From Gliomastix tumulicola (Eukaryota; Ascomycota; Sordariomycetes; Hypocreales; Bionectriaceae), in contig BCHX01000010.1 in the NCBI GenBank assembly GCA_001599755.1, positions 586,842 through 601,069 of the forward strand: a stretch of 14,228 nt of DNA, read 5' to 3'. Shown here piece by piece: positions 1 through 9,800 of the stretch. A program made the position numbers and the translations under genes. The notes below the pieces were generated by a model. It did no database searches. It had not been told where the DNA came from and saw only the letters and a program-made list of their open reading frames with translations. The stretch's first letter is position 1, and each line of letters opens with the position of its first letter.

Positions 1-1513
1 CGTGCTCGAGGGCACGCCCGCCTTCCGGCCCAGGCTGCGGGAGCTCGGGCGGCTGGCCCTCGTGGGCGTGCAGATGGTCTACCTGACGGCGACGCTGCCG
101 CCGCGGCGGGAGCCCGAGCTGTTCGCGCTCACCAACACACGGCCAGAAGATGCCGAGATGGTCCGGATGAGGACGACGCGGACGAATATCGCCTACAGCG
201 TCGTGGGTGTCCGGGCAGGTCGAGGACAGGACGCCACCGAGGTCATGACGGCGGCGGTGCTAGCTACCGTCCGGAGCAAGCTCGAGGTGCATGCGTGGCC
301 CGCCAAGATCATCGTGTATACGCGGCGTGTCGAGGCCACCGTTTACCTGGCGACGCAGCTCCGGTGCGACGCCTACCACCGGGAGGTCGACACACGAGAC
401 GGCAAAGCCGAGCGGTTGCGGGCATGGCGTCAGGGCGTACGGCGAGACCAGGAGGGGGAGGGTCGGGTGATTGTAGCCACGAACGCGCTCGGCCTGGGGA
501 TCGACATACCCGATATCCGGGTGGTTATTCATGTGGACATGCCGACGACGATGGAGGACTATGCGCAACAAAGCGGCCGGGCGGGGCGCGACGGGCATCG
601 TAGTGAGGCCGTTGTCCTCCGCATGGAGATGGGACGCCAGGAGTGGAGAGACACCTTGCTGGTGGCAGGAGACGGGACGGTCGACGACTATGTGAGTGGG
701 CGAGCATGTCGACGTGTTGTGCTGGATTCCATCATGGATGGCCGGACGGACCGCACCTCCTGCGAGGCACATGAGGCGTTATGTGACGTATGTGAGCGGG
801 AACAGAATGAAGCAGATGGAGAGGGCGAGGCAGGCGAAGACGAGGAGGAATGGAGACTGCGGCACCGAGAGATCACAGTGAGCACCATGCGTGGGCGGGC
901 CATGGACCGAGCCGCACAGGATCAGCTCCAGGTGTCTCGGTTCCAGGAGCGGCTGGAAAGACGCCTCGCAGCGGGGTGCTTGTTCTGCGCGACGGCCGAC
1001 GGAGGCGTGCCATCCCACTCTGTAGGACACTGCCACGCGGCACGGAGCATGGAGCCGCCACTCGCCGAAGCACACGGAATGATGGTGCGGATGGGCAACT
1101 TCATGCGACGCGTTGGTGCGATCGAGCGATACGGGTGCTGCCAGGGGTGTCTGGTGCCGCAAGAACTGTGCAACGGGTGGGAGGAGAACAAGGAAGAAGG
1201 TGGATGGAGAAGGAGAGAGGCGGTTGAGTGTCAATATGAAAGCGTGCTCCTCTCTATCGTGGCGTGGGTCAGCTCCATGCTGCCAGAGTGGTCCGAGGGG
1301 CTCTACCATCAGCTGGGGTTCAAGAGGGCGGAGCCGGTGCACGGAAAGGATGACAAGGAGCTGTGGGTGTGGCTTGGTAGAAGGAGCCGCTGGGGTCAGG
1401 TTGATGTATCGAACATCTGCCGAGTATGTTACTATATGATGGCGGATGAAGGCGAGGACGGGGCTGACTTTGCAAAGGGGTGCTACACATTTTCGATAGA
1501 GGGGACACCTTGA
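1..1513 (+). CDS. RecQ-like (telomere-linked type) helicase, 5' partial
   Basis: Partial: the reading frame runs in from before the window, so its first visible codon is not a start. About 503 residues remain, with numbering from nt 2. Visible are helicase motif III (LTAT, about 28-31), motif IV (KIIVYTRRV, 102-110), motif V (VATNALGLGIDIPD, 158-171) and motif VI (QQSGRAGRDG, 189-198). A RecQ-type zinc site follows (C236, C254, C261, C264). Two further cysteine sites lie near the C-terminus: C326-x2-C329-x9-H339-x4-C344 and C380-x2-C383-x6-C390. All of these recur in the same order and with close spacing in the protein at 6806-12037, so the two are paralogues. The Walker A and DExH motifs would lie upstream of the window. 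Family knowledge: SF2 3'-5' helicases of this kind cluster at fungal chromosome ends. Codon use is ordinary (CTC and CTG leucines), unlike the second copy. Whether the whole gene is intact cannot be seen. Confidence 0.9.
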   Translation, partial: VLEGTPAFRPRLRELGRLALVGVQMVYLTATLPPRREPELFALTNTRPEDAEMVRMRTTRTNIAYSVVGVRAGRGQDATEVMTAAVLATVRSKLEVHAWPAKIIVYTRRVEATVYLATQLRCDAYHREVDTRDGKAERLRAWRQGVRRDQEGEGRVIVATNALGLGIDIPDIRVVIHVDMPTTMEDYAQQSGRAGRDGHRSEAVVLRMEMGRQEWRDTLLVAGDGTVDDYVSGRACRRVVLDSIMDGRTDRTSCEAHEALCDVCEREQNEADGEGEAGEDEEEWRLRHREITVSTMRGRAMDRAAQDQLQVSRFQERLERRLAAGCLFCATADGGVPSHSVGHCHAARSMEPPLAEAHGMMVRMGNFMRRVGAIERYGCCQGCLVPQELCNGWEENKEEGGWRRREAVECQYESVLLSIVAWVSSMLPEWSEGLYHQLGFKRAEPVHGKDDKELWVWLGRRSRWGQVDVSNICRVCYYMMADEGEDGADFAKGCYTFSIEGTP

Positions 1514-1585
1514 CGAGAAAGGAGGAGATGAATAGGCGCTGTATAGACTACTGGCTAGTTCCCGGTGCGGAAAGGGTCCTTTTGC

Positions 1586-1991
1586 ATGATCCTGGGTGTA
1601 GTATATACTTGCAGCTTGTCCTTTCCATGATCACTGAACGCTGGGTAGAGTGTGCGGGACTCTCATTATAGGGTAGGACGTTGGCAAACTCCCAGGAAGT
1701 GAACTCCTTCTCGCTACCTGAGATCGAGAGTTGGAGGCCTGAGCAAGGTGCCAGGTTCGTGGACGTCCTGGAGAAGGATTCAATCGACGCCAACTTCAAG
1801 AAGGAAAACACGTATGTGCCAAAGGTCGGTCTGGTCTGTGTGACAAGTCACTGACACGCTGTAGATACAAGAATTGGAGGTGCGAGGAGGACAACAAGTT
1901 CTTCGAGGTCAATGTCTACCGGAAGGATCCCGTCAACAAGCACCATTGGCGGGTGAATATTGCTCGGCCGGCAGACCAGATTGATCTGTAG
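1586..1991 (+). CDS. small spliced gene, hypothetical protein (about 93 aa), tentative
   Basis: Model: exons 1586-1600, 1672-1811 and 1865-1991. The second intron (1812-1864, 53 nt) is convincing: donor GTATGT, branch-like CTGAC at 1851-1855, acceptor GTAG. It joins two open stretches in one frame, ending at TAG 1989-1991. The first intron (1601-1671; GTATAT to TATAG) is weaker. It is proposed because the second exon has no ATG and a stop sits just upstream, while ATG 1586 gives a 15-nt first exon in the right phase. The spliced product is hydrophilic, rich in K, E, D and N, with no signal peptide or membrane segment. I recognise no family. The alternative is a 5'-truncated gene remnant left downstream of the helicase, whose stop is only 72 bp upstream of ATG 1586. 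Confidence 0.4.
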
Positions 1992-2102
1992 CCTCTCGGG
2001 GTAGATGGCTAGCACGGCGGCTGCTGGTATGCATAGGGAAAGAAACTATCTATCAATCTTGTTACCGAGTGATGCATACCTGTATATGCTATGTGAACCG
2101 TC

Positions 2103-3807
2103 TCACACTGCGTTGGACCCAATGGATGGGCTTCTGAATAAAAAAGCCCTCGAGCTTTGCTTTTTCTCTGACCCCTGGGTGGCCTGGTCCTCTCTCGCGA
2201 GCTTCCGCGCACCGCGAGCAGAAGCCTCTTCCTCAGCCCCAGCTATTTGGGATGGTGTCAATCCAAAGCCGTGGAAAATGAGGGCCTCGTCAGCTTGCTC
2301 GGCTCCGATGTAGAGGAATGCAGGCCATATGGACACATCGACAGCTTCTGATGCTTGCTGTGCCTGGCTGGCTGGTTCCTGCTTCGTCTGAGGCTTTGCC
2401 GTTTTGTGCTGGGTTTGTGTGGCAGCCGGGTCAGCCGGTCTCGAGGTAGGCTGAGCCGGTAGGGGCTTCCAGATCTGTGGGTGTCCCCTCTTGAAGCTAG
2501 GCTTGATACTCTCTTCCAGCACCTGGACACGGGACCAGCCATCGGCAATCTTACTCGCAATCGCCTCCAGATCAGAGCGGAACCCTTGCATCCCCGCCTG
2601 AGGAATCCACCCGGCCATGACATCCACGACCTCCTGAACAGCTGTGCGGATGCCGTCGTCTCGGCCCTGGTCCTGCCTGTCGGGAAAGACCTTAAGCAAG
2701 GCAGCACGAAGATAGGCTTCCTGGTATGCATCGTGCTCTGCCAGTGCGGACAGTACACTGTCGATGCTGCCGTCTTGCAGGAGATAGGTCGGCCTCAGGA
2801 TGCGGCGGGCGACAGATCGTGCGAACACTAGGAGACCGGCAGCGACCCGCATATCCTTTGCGGGGAGAGAGTTTGAAATTAGCAAAGGGAGTTTACCGGG
2901 GATGGACGGGTGATTGCTGATGGCCTTCCATACTTGACGGTTCCCAAGGCAGCTTTCTTCCAGATCGCGGTGTAGCCACTTCCGCATAACCCGGTAGGCC
3001 CCTTCAAACATGCCCTTAAACTGGTTGTATCTGCATGACCGAGCGAGTTTAGTGTCTAGGGCAAAGATGGAGTATGACCCAGTGTATGGATCTCGCCTGG
3101 AGATGATGGTCTGGGGCTTACATGTTATCTCCCTTGTCACGGATCGTGGTTAGCGGCATGATGAAGGAGCGGACAAGATCCCAACTGTCGGATGCTTGTT
3201 TGAGCCTTTCACCTTGCTCTCTAAGTTTGTCTGTGGCTGTAGCGAGCTGGCCACGCAGCTGCTCTTCCCGACGCTTGGCCTCCTCTGTAGTTTGCTTGTG
3301 GAGGCGTTTAGCCTCTTCCAGGGCGTATATACGGGTGTCCTTATCCTTGTTCTCGCGAATAAGCCTCTGAATCCGCGCTTCTAGGTCCTTCACGTCGTTG
3401 GACTTGTCGGCCAGGCTCTTCTTTATGGCTGTCAAGTCAGCTACGGCCTTCTTTTTCGCCTTGATCGCGCTGTCCAGCCTTTCCTGCTGCGCGCTGAGGG
3501 CCTTTGCATGCTGCGCATCTTTGTCAACTAGTTCCTCGTTCATGTCTGAGAGGGTACGCAAGTTCATGCTGTATGTGATCTGAAGGTCGTCGAGTCGTTG
3601 GCGAAGCCTATCGTTCTCTCGGACCTTGCCGTCGAGCGCGTGAAAGTTATCTCCAAGAGCAAAGGTACGGAGGATGGCATGTAGCGCAAGGACATCCGGG
3701 TCTGGTGAGCTATCCTCCCCCTTCCCCGTCGGGATTCCCTTCCCATCTTGTTGCGGCGTCTTCCCGGGCATTTTCAGTTTCTTCTGAGGTTGGGACCTGC
3801 TTAGCAC
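2103..3807 (-). CDS. coiled-coil protein, two exons, unknown function (about 537 aa)
   Basis: Two overlapping minus-strand open frames are best joined by one intron, 3121 down to 3031 (91 nt, GTAAGC to GCAG). The splice removes the terminal ATG-TAA of exon 1 (3807-3122) and enters exon 2 (3030-2103) in phase, giving ...RDKGDNIYNQFKG... . An ACTAAAC stretch upstream of the acceptor could be the branch site. Exon 1 encodes a K/E/Q/R-rich segment with heptad character (about residues 60-215), predicted to be a long coiled coil. Exon 2 encodes a mostly helical domain of about 200 residues, then a Q/P/T/K-rich linker (about 415-460), then a short conserved-looking tail (SIWPAFLYIGAEQADEALIF). No signal peptide or membrane span is seen. 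The start is the first ATG at 3807; a second Met lies at residue 13. I do not recognise the family. If the intron is wrong, these are two proteins of 229 and 345 aa overlapping by 23 bp. Confidence 0.65.
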
Positions 3808-4494
3808 TTAGGGTGTAGGAGTGGTGAATGAACATGGTGAGAGGAGAAGAAGAGGGAGCGAGGTAAGCGAGCTGGTGCGGGGGAAGTGACGACTACGATA
3901 CTGAGATGGTGTCGGGCTCAAGATGTTGATTCGTTCAAGGTGTATATATTGCATGAGAGCTGTGCTTCCTGATTGGAAGGGTAGCTGTTGTTGGTTCGTA
4001 CGTACATGCTGATTTGTGGAGCTGGAGGAAGCGAAAGCGAATCAGGGACGAGCGGCCGAACAGCCGCGATCGGGCCCGTGTAAGGTGACATTTGGGGCCA
4101 TACAGTAGGTCGTATGGTGGTATTGAACGGCTTGATGGTGTTGCTGGCGGTCTTCCTACACAGTACATCACTCGTCACGATAAGCTGGAGACGGTTTCCG
4201 ACCTAGGGATTGTGTTGGTGTGTGTAGGGCGATTATGTGACGTATGGAAGGGGGCGGCGGACTGGGCGAGGGGTAGTGGGATGCAAACCATGAGGCGGCA
4301 GCGTTGGTGGGTCCTTGCAATAACGTGCTGTCGCTGTATACATGTCTGTCTCAGTTGGCATATGAGGCGGTTGATGGTGGTTGCTGCTTCTTCCTGTTCT
4401 CGGCGGACCTGCCAACCTCACCCTGCCATTATCTCTGCCTGCAAGTGGCCTTACTTATTGCTCCTACGTCTCTGTGGTCCTATTGCCGTACAGG
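3808..4494. promoter_or_regulatory. divergent intergenic region (687 bp)
   Basis: This gap separates two divergently read genes (3807 leftwards, 4495 rightwards) and presumably holds both promoters. A TATATAT stretch at 3942-3949, about 135 bp upstream of the left gene's ATG, could serve as a TATA-like element. A CGTACGTAC stretch near 3999-4008 is partly palindromic. Open frames here (for example 4092-4502) show no recognisable protein features and are not called. The regulatory role is inferred from position only. Confidence 0.35.
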
Positions 4495-5481
4495 ATGACT
4501 GACTATTGCGGTTGTCCTACGAAAGATCCTATTCCCCATGATGGGACTGACGGGATGCTTGTTTACGGGACTTACCTCCGCAAGCCGGCGCCTGGAAGGG
4601 CCGAGGGGACAACGCCAGTAGTCTCTAAGGAGACGGTTGTAGTGGATGAGCGGGCGGTGTTCCTGGCGCTGCGAGGATCACCCTTCTTAAAGAGCAACTC
4701 CCCGCGTACGCCGGGTGAGGATAAGGAAACTGTGCGTAAGGCGATTTCGAAACGTCGGAAGCGAGCAGACATGAAGCCACTTCTGGATGAGTACGGGATA
4801 GAGGCAGTACGCTTAAGCGGGGCCAAGCTGCATACGGCTGGTGTTTTTACATCGGAGGACTTGGCTGCCGCCATGTTCCCGGACCTCTATGGGGGGGAGG
4901 GTGAGAAGGTGAACGATGTAGCAGTGTATCTACCACTGCTTGTGGAGAGTCAACTTGTAGCGCTGGTATAGAGCGGACTCGCCCATGAATTATATGTGCA
5001 CATGCAGAGGGCAATGCTGGAGGCTCTGCAGAGAGAAGGGTGGGTGGATGGGGATGGGCGTGTGGTGGGCAGGATGTTGACTATTGTTCTTGAGGGGCGG
5101 ACGGGTGTGGATGGGGGTGATATTGGATTCTCAGGGCTGGTAGATGGGCTGGCGGGGATAGGAGCGGAGGAAGAGGGGAAACGAATGGATGCTGGGGGTG
5201 TGATAAGGATGCTGAGGGAGGGTCGGCAACTTGTAGATGAGCTGGGACTGGGGATGGAAGGAGAGGCTCTGCGGCATCTTGGGGGGGGGGGGGTATCGAT
5301 GGTGGAGGGGTTTATGGAGGAGGCGTAGGTGTTTCAGGCTCGGAGGGCGCAAGAAGCGGAAAACATTCAGACTGAACGGGCGAAATTGGATGCTCTAGAG
5401 AGAAAGCAGAGGGAGGTGCTAGGGTGGGAGGAGAGGGAGTGGGAGAGAGAGAGGGGAATGGGGCTAGTTGAGGTGATGTGA
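4495..5481 (+). CDS. uncharacterised gene interrupted by two in-frame TAGs (pseudogene or two tiny introns)
   Basis: A single frame stays open from ATG 4495 to TGA 5479-5481 apart from TAG at 4969-4971 and TAG at 5326-5328. Translation on both sides of each TAG looks protein-like: an N-terminal basic segment (KETVRKAISKRRKRADMK), then a helical part, then a C-terminal E/R/K-rich coiled-coil-like tail. Two readings compete. In the first, each TAG was a CAG glutamine codon changed by a RIP-like C-to-T transition, making a pseudogene. In the second, each TAG lies in a tiny phase-0 intron: 4966-5007 (42 nt, GTATAG to GCAG) and 5293-5337 (45 nt, GTATCG to TTTCAG), giving 299 aa. These introns are short for filamentous fungi and lack a clear CTNAC branch site. 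A run of 13 G at 5281-5293 is prone to length error. No family recognised. Confidence 0.5.
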
Positions 5482-5989
5482 AAGGCGGAAGACGCGGTGC
5501 TTGCAGGTTACTTCAGGCAAGGCATGAGAAGGTCAGATTAGAAGCAACTAGTACTAGTAGTAGTTCAAAGCGTGTAGTTCAGCTGGTAATAGGACGTATA
5601 ATGTTATAAAAGGTGGCTTGCTGTGTACAAGTAAACGTTGAGGTGTAGGGGCAGTAATATATAAGATATATAAGGGTGAAAAGATGCATGAGTAGGGTGA
5701 GATAGAGGGAAGTATAGATAATAGCCCTAACCCTAACAATTAAATGAAGGGCGAGTTAAAATAAGGTGTGGGAATTAAAAGGGAGAATTCAGTAGGGAAA
5801 AATAGCAAAGGTAGAAAGTAGACAAGTGGAAAGTAGTATATAGTAAGAGTAAAGAAAGGTGGAAAGAAGGTTAAACAATGTTAGAGGGAAAAATAAAATA
5901 AAATAAAAGAGAGAAGAGATAAGTATAAGAGAGTGTATAAATAAGGAAGCAGATGGGAGGGTGTTAGGGCTATACGATTTAGAGAGGGT
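5482..5989. other. gene-free, C-poor A/G-rich spacer
   Basis: No gene is supported. The + strand is rich in A and G and poor in C, with A-rich slippage tracts such as repeated AAAAT near 5888-5908. One inverted telomere-like motif lies at 5725-5737. All small open frames here are low-complexity. Confidence 0.6.
5725..5737 (-). repeat. interstitial telomeric repeat, CCCTAA orientation
   Basis: The + strand reads CCCTAACCCTAAC, two units of the fungal/vertebrate-type telomere repeat TTAGGG on the minus strand. Its orientation is opposite to the copies at 5986-5998, 6095-6103 and 6267-6278. Confidence 0.75.
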
Positions 5990-5998
5990 TAGGGTTAG
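5986..5998 (+). repeat. interstitial telomeric repeat, TTAGGG orientation
   Basis: GGGTTAGGGTTAG, about two telomere units. A shorter GGGTTAGGG lies at 6095-6103. Confidence 0.75.
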
Positions 5999-6018
5999 CT
6001 CCCAGCATGCAGCTAGAA

Positions 6019-6246
6019 CCCGTGTAGCTAGCACTCGGTAGGGCTATGAAGAGCTAGTACGAGCTCCCAGCAGGGTCAGGGGGCAGGCTGGCGAGGGTTA
6101 GGGCTAATAGGTGGACCGCTAACCCGTGTAACTAGCACCCGGCAGGGCAGGAGAGTTCAGGGTAGCCCCGTGTAGTTAGCACCGGGCAGGGTAGAAAAGA
6201 AAGGTGAAGTGAGCCCGCTAACCCGTGTAATTAGCTCCCGGCAGGG
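6019..6246 (+). repeat. degenerate 25-bp subtelomeric repeat, four copies
   Basis: Four 25-bp copies at 6019-6043, 6123-6147, 6167-6191 and 6222-6246 begin CCCGTGTA, continue with (A/G/T)TTAG or CTAGC and CACC, and end GGCAGGG or close to it. A more diverged relative lies around 6051-6075. They are spaced irregularly and mixed with TTAGGG fragments, as in eroded subtelomeric repeat DNA. Confidence 0.7.
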
Positions 6247-6266
6247 TCGCCCGGCGCGCAGCCGAG

Positions 6267-6278
6267 TTAGGGTTAGGG
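6267..6278 (+). repeat. interstitial telomeric repeat, TTAGGG orientation
   Basis: TTAGGGTTAGGG, two perfect telomere units, immediately before the 31-bp tandem array. Confidence 0.8.
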
Positions 6279-6282
6279 ACCA

Positions 6283-6386
6283 CTAACCACTACGGGCTGT
6301 ATTTAAGAAAGCGCTAACCACTACGGGCTGTATTTAAGAAAGCGCTAACCGCTGCGGGCTGTATTTGAGAGAGCGCTAACCGCTAC
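6283..6386 (+). repeat. 31-bp tandem repeat, about 3.3 copies
   Basis: Copies start at 6283, 6314 and 6345 with a partial copy at 6376-6386. Each begins CTAACC(A/G)CT and contains GCGGGCTGTATTT or ACGGGCTGTATTT, ending in GCG. The first two copies are identical; the third differs at a few bases. The CTAACC start recalls a degenerate telomere unit. Confidence 0.85.
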
Positions 6387-6417
6387 CAACAATTCAGCTG
6401 TAAGGGTGCCGGGCTAC

Positions 6418-6500
6418 CTTGTAGAAAACGCCATATAATTTGAAATGACGCTAATGAAGGTAGGGGGGGTAAACTTGTAGAAAACCCAAGGGGTAAACTT
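6418..6500 (+). repeat. short direct repeats upstream of the large gene
   Basis: CTTGTAGAAAAC occurs at 6418-6429 and 6474-6485, and GGGGTAAACTT at 6466-6476 and 6490-6500. They lie where the CT-poor domain begins and could mark an old duplication or insertion edge; no matching copy was found at the right boundary. Confidence 0.45.
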
Positions 6501-6805
6501 ATTGCCATTTCACCCAGTAAAATGGCCAAAAGACATCCCACATTGTCCATTAGCATGAGGACATTACGATTACAAAGTTCCAAGACGTCCCAACCCCAAA
6601 TGCAGGAGTTGGATGGGAATGAAATCTGGGTTGCGTTTGATACATTGTCGTGAGGAGTGGATCCCATCATGGCCATGATCCCAGTTGAACCCGACGTAAT
6701 TTACAACCCCCGGTTACAGTTGGAATAGGGGGAAGAAGGTGAGGAAAAAGGGCAGGAAAATAAAACGGTGGCCAATGTACGTATTCCAACAGAAACAAGA
6801 ACAGC

Positions 6806-9800
6806 ATGGTCCATTCAAGCATACCAGGAAGCCACATGGACCGTACATTCGAGATGGAGCCGTGCATTTACGTGCCCGGACATCCGTTCGTGATTTGCAC
6901 GCGGTGTCACGTCGGATTAGTAGCCAGTGAAGTCAGGCACCACATGAAGCGCCATGGAGACATCAGCCGTGAGCGAATCCGCATGATCCATCGAACGGTC
7001 AAGGCCATACCCGACGTCGCTCAAGACCAAGCCGGGTTGCAGTGTTGGACATGGCCGGCGCCGGACAGCAGACCCGTCCCCCACATCAAGCCGCCGGTTG
7101 ATGATGGGTTGGGGTGCCAAGCTTGCCCGTATTGCGTTCGGGACACCAGCCAGATGCAGAAGCATTGCCGCGAGGCCCATGGATGGGTGAACGATTGGAA
7201 GAAGGGCGGCAATGTGACGAAAAAAGCCCAGGAGGAGCGCGCGCCCCGTCCATGGAGGACCGGCGTGCGTTGCCAGCGGTTTGCCCCGTGGGGTCACGGG
7301 CGTCGGTGGTTCGAGGTTGGCCGCGGGATCGATGATGCGCGCGCATCCCCCGCCCAAGGCGAGGAATGGGATGCCGTGGCCGCGTTTTTCACCCGGTTGT
7401 ACCGCGAAGACGAGGAGGCATTTGAGAGCGAGGCCCAGGCGCAGATCCGCGACATTGACGACAAGTGGGAGGCGCAGACGTGGTTGAACCAATGCGGTTG
7501 GCCGCGCCATTTGGAAGGCATCGACAAAGAGCGGTTGCAGGCGACGATGGCGCCCATCGGGGAGACGGAACCCGTGTTGCAGCGCATGTGGGAGGTGTTT
7601 GAGTCCGTGTTGGACCAGGCGTACGCGGCGGCCGGTCGATGTTATCCCGGCAGCGCGGAGTTGTTTGAGATCGAGCGCAAAGATATGCAGGCAACAACAA
7701 CCACCAAGCCGTTCCAGCGGTTAATGGAGCCCGACGCATGGGCACGGTACAAGGCGTGGTGGCGCGTATTGATGTCGATATGGCATCGGTTCGAGTCGTG
7801 GGGGAAGGGCGTCGACCCAGACGAGAGCGACAGCCAAGATGACGTGACGAGTGGGAGCGAGAGCGGGCACGACAGTGATGGCGCGAGCGAGACGGGTGGA
7901 CAGGCGTCAGCCGCCCGCGGCCGCGCGACCCGACCCGGATACCGCATGACCACGCAGCAGGAACGGTCGTGGAAGAAGTTCACGTCGAGTGTGACGCAGG
8001 CCGTGGACGAGGCCGACGCGGCCGATGGGCCCGCCGAGGGCACCCGGGCGCGGTTGGAGCGCCATTGTTTAGATGCCGTCGTCCAGTTGTTTGACCATCC
8101 ATTGAAGAGTGGCAGCCATTACGATAGCATCGTCATCAGTGCGTTGGCCGTCATGGGATTGAACCAGCAGGGCGGTTGGGTGCCCGTGATGGATTATACG
8201 CCGATTTATTCGGCCGTCATCAAGGTCGCGCGGTATTTGGTGTTGTACCAGTCCATGTCGGAGCGGGAGACGCAGATCCGACGCCGGCAGCAGGGCACGG
8301 GGTGGGATCGGAGGACGGCCGAGGAGTCCGCCGACGGATTGTTCCGGATCGTGCGGCGCAAGGTACGGCGGTTCATGACGCGCATATCCGGGGAGGAGGA
8401 CGCAGAGCCGACGCCGATGAATTGGATCATCAACACGCGCACGTACGGGATGCGGATCCGGTACACGACGCCGGGCAGCGAGACGATCGATTGGCGAGGC
8501 GACCAGATCATCCACGGCGGGCGGGTGCGGTTGGGCATGGGCCAGTTGTCGGACATGTTGCACAATCTCGTGGGCGAGGCGCGGAAGACGTTGGCCGTGT
8601 TGACGATGACGGATCAGCATGCAGGGCCAGCAAAATGGGGTTCGTCGCAGAAGAAGAAGAAGGAGGAGGAGGAGGAGGAGGCGCCCCCCATCGAAGAGAT
8701 GTTGCCCCGGATTCCGTGGTCGCGCATCGAGGACCGGCACGGCGAGAGCGGGTTGGAGCATTCGTTTTTGCGGGACGAGGCCAACGCGTGGTGGACCGAG
8801 CCGGGCCGCGAATTTGTGATGAACCAGATGTTGGCATCGGCCACGCGGCGGAAGGCATGGTTGGCCGAGCCGTTGGACGAGCGGTGCCCCGTACGGGAGG
8901 AGGCCGTCCGCGGATACGAGCGGGCCGTGGAGCGGTTCCGCGGGCAGATTTGGATGTTGATGCACATGTTAGGGGGCCAGCCGGCACGGTCGACCGAGAT
9001 TTTGGGGTTGCGGATGTGGAACACGATGAACGCCGGGGTGCGGAACATTTTCATCCACGAGGGCATGGTGAGTTTCGTGACCATGTACCATAAGGGGTTC
9101 CGCAAGTCGGGGAATATCAAGATCATCCACCGGTACGTGCCGCGCGAGGTCGGCCAGTTGTTGGTGTGGTACATGTGGTTGGTGTTGCCGTTTTGGCAGG
9201 CCATCCAGAGCCGGCTTAAGCAGAAGCGGACACGAAGCGCGTTTTTGTGGGCAGACGAGGTGGTGAGCCACGAGGGCGGGAAGGAGGGGGCGGCCGGGCG
9301 GCAGGCGCGAACGCAGACGCAAGCGGGCCAAGGCCCGGGGGCGACGGGCGACCCGGGGGCGACGAAGGAGGAAGAGAAGGAAAGGGAGGACGCGGAGGAG
9401 GAGGCGGCATTCATGGAGTGGTTCCGCGAACCCAAATGGACGAGTGACCGGGTGCGGCGCGTGATGCAGCAGTACAGCGCCCGGTTTTCGGGCCAAGAGA
9501 TCAACATCAGCGCGTGGCGGCACATCGCCATCGGGATCGCCAACCGGTATTTCAACAAGGTGTTCGGGCCCGACGAGGGCGGCGACGAAGGCGACGAGGA
9601 CGAGGACGGGGACGGCAGTTTGGTCGACAGCATATACGATTTGCAGGCCGGGCACGGGTCCCACATCGCCGGGTTGATATACGCGCGGTTGTTCGGGCAG
9701 GGGGAGTTGGGCACGATGCGCAGCCGCGAGCAGTTCCGCAAGGTCAGCATGCAGTGGCACCGGTTTTTCGGGTTCGGCGCGGAGGACCGGGCGGCGCGCG

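Noticed and set aside
4092..4502. 136-codon frame in the divergent intergenic region
   Set aside because: Cysteine- and arginine-rich translation with no motif, in a region better explained as a promoter; no splice support.
5571..5600. tRNA-like A-box (TAGTTCAGCTGGTA)
   Set aside because: It resembles a D-arm, but no B-box (GGTTCRANNCC) and no acceptor-stem pairing were found downstream.
8176..9093. Plus-strand 305-codon frame inside the large gene
   Set aside because: A shifted-frame shadow of the large gene, with G/R/A/D-rich low-complexity translation.
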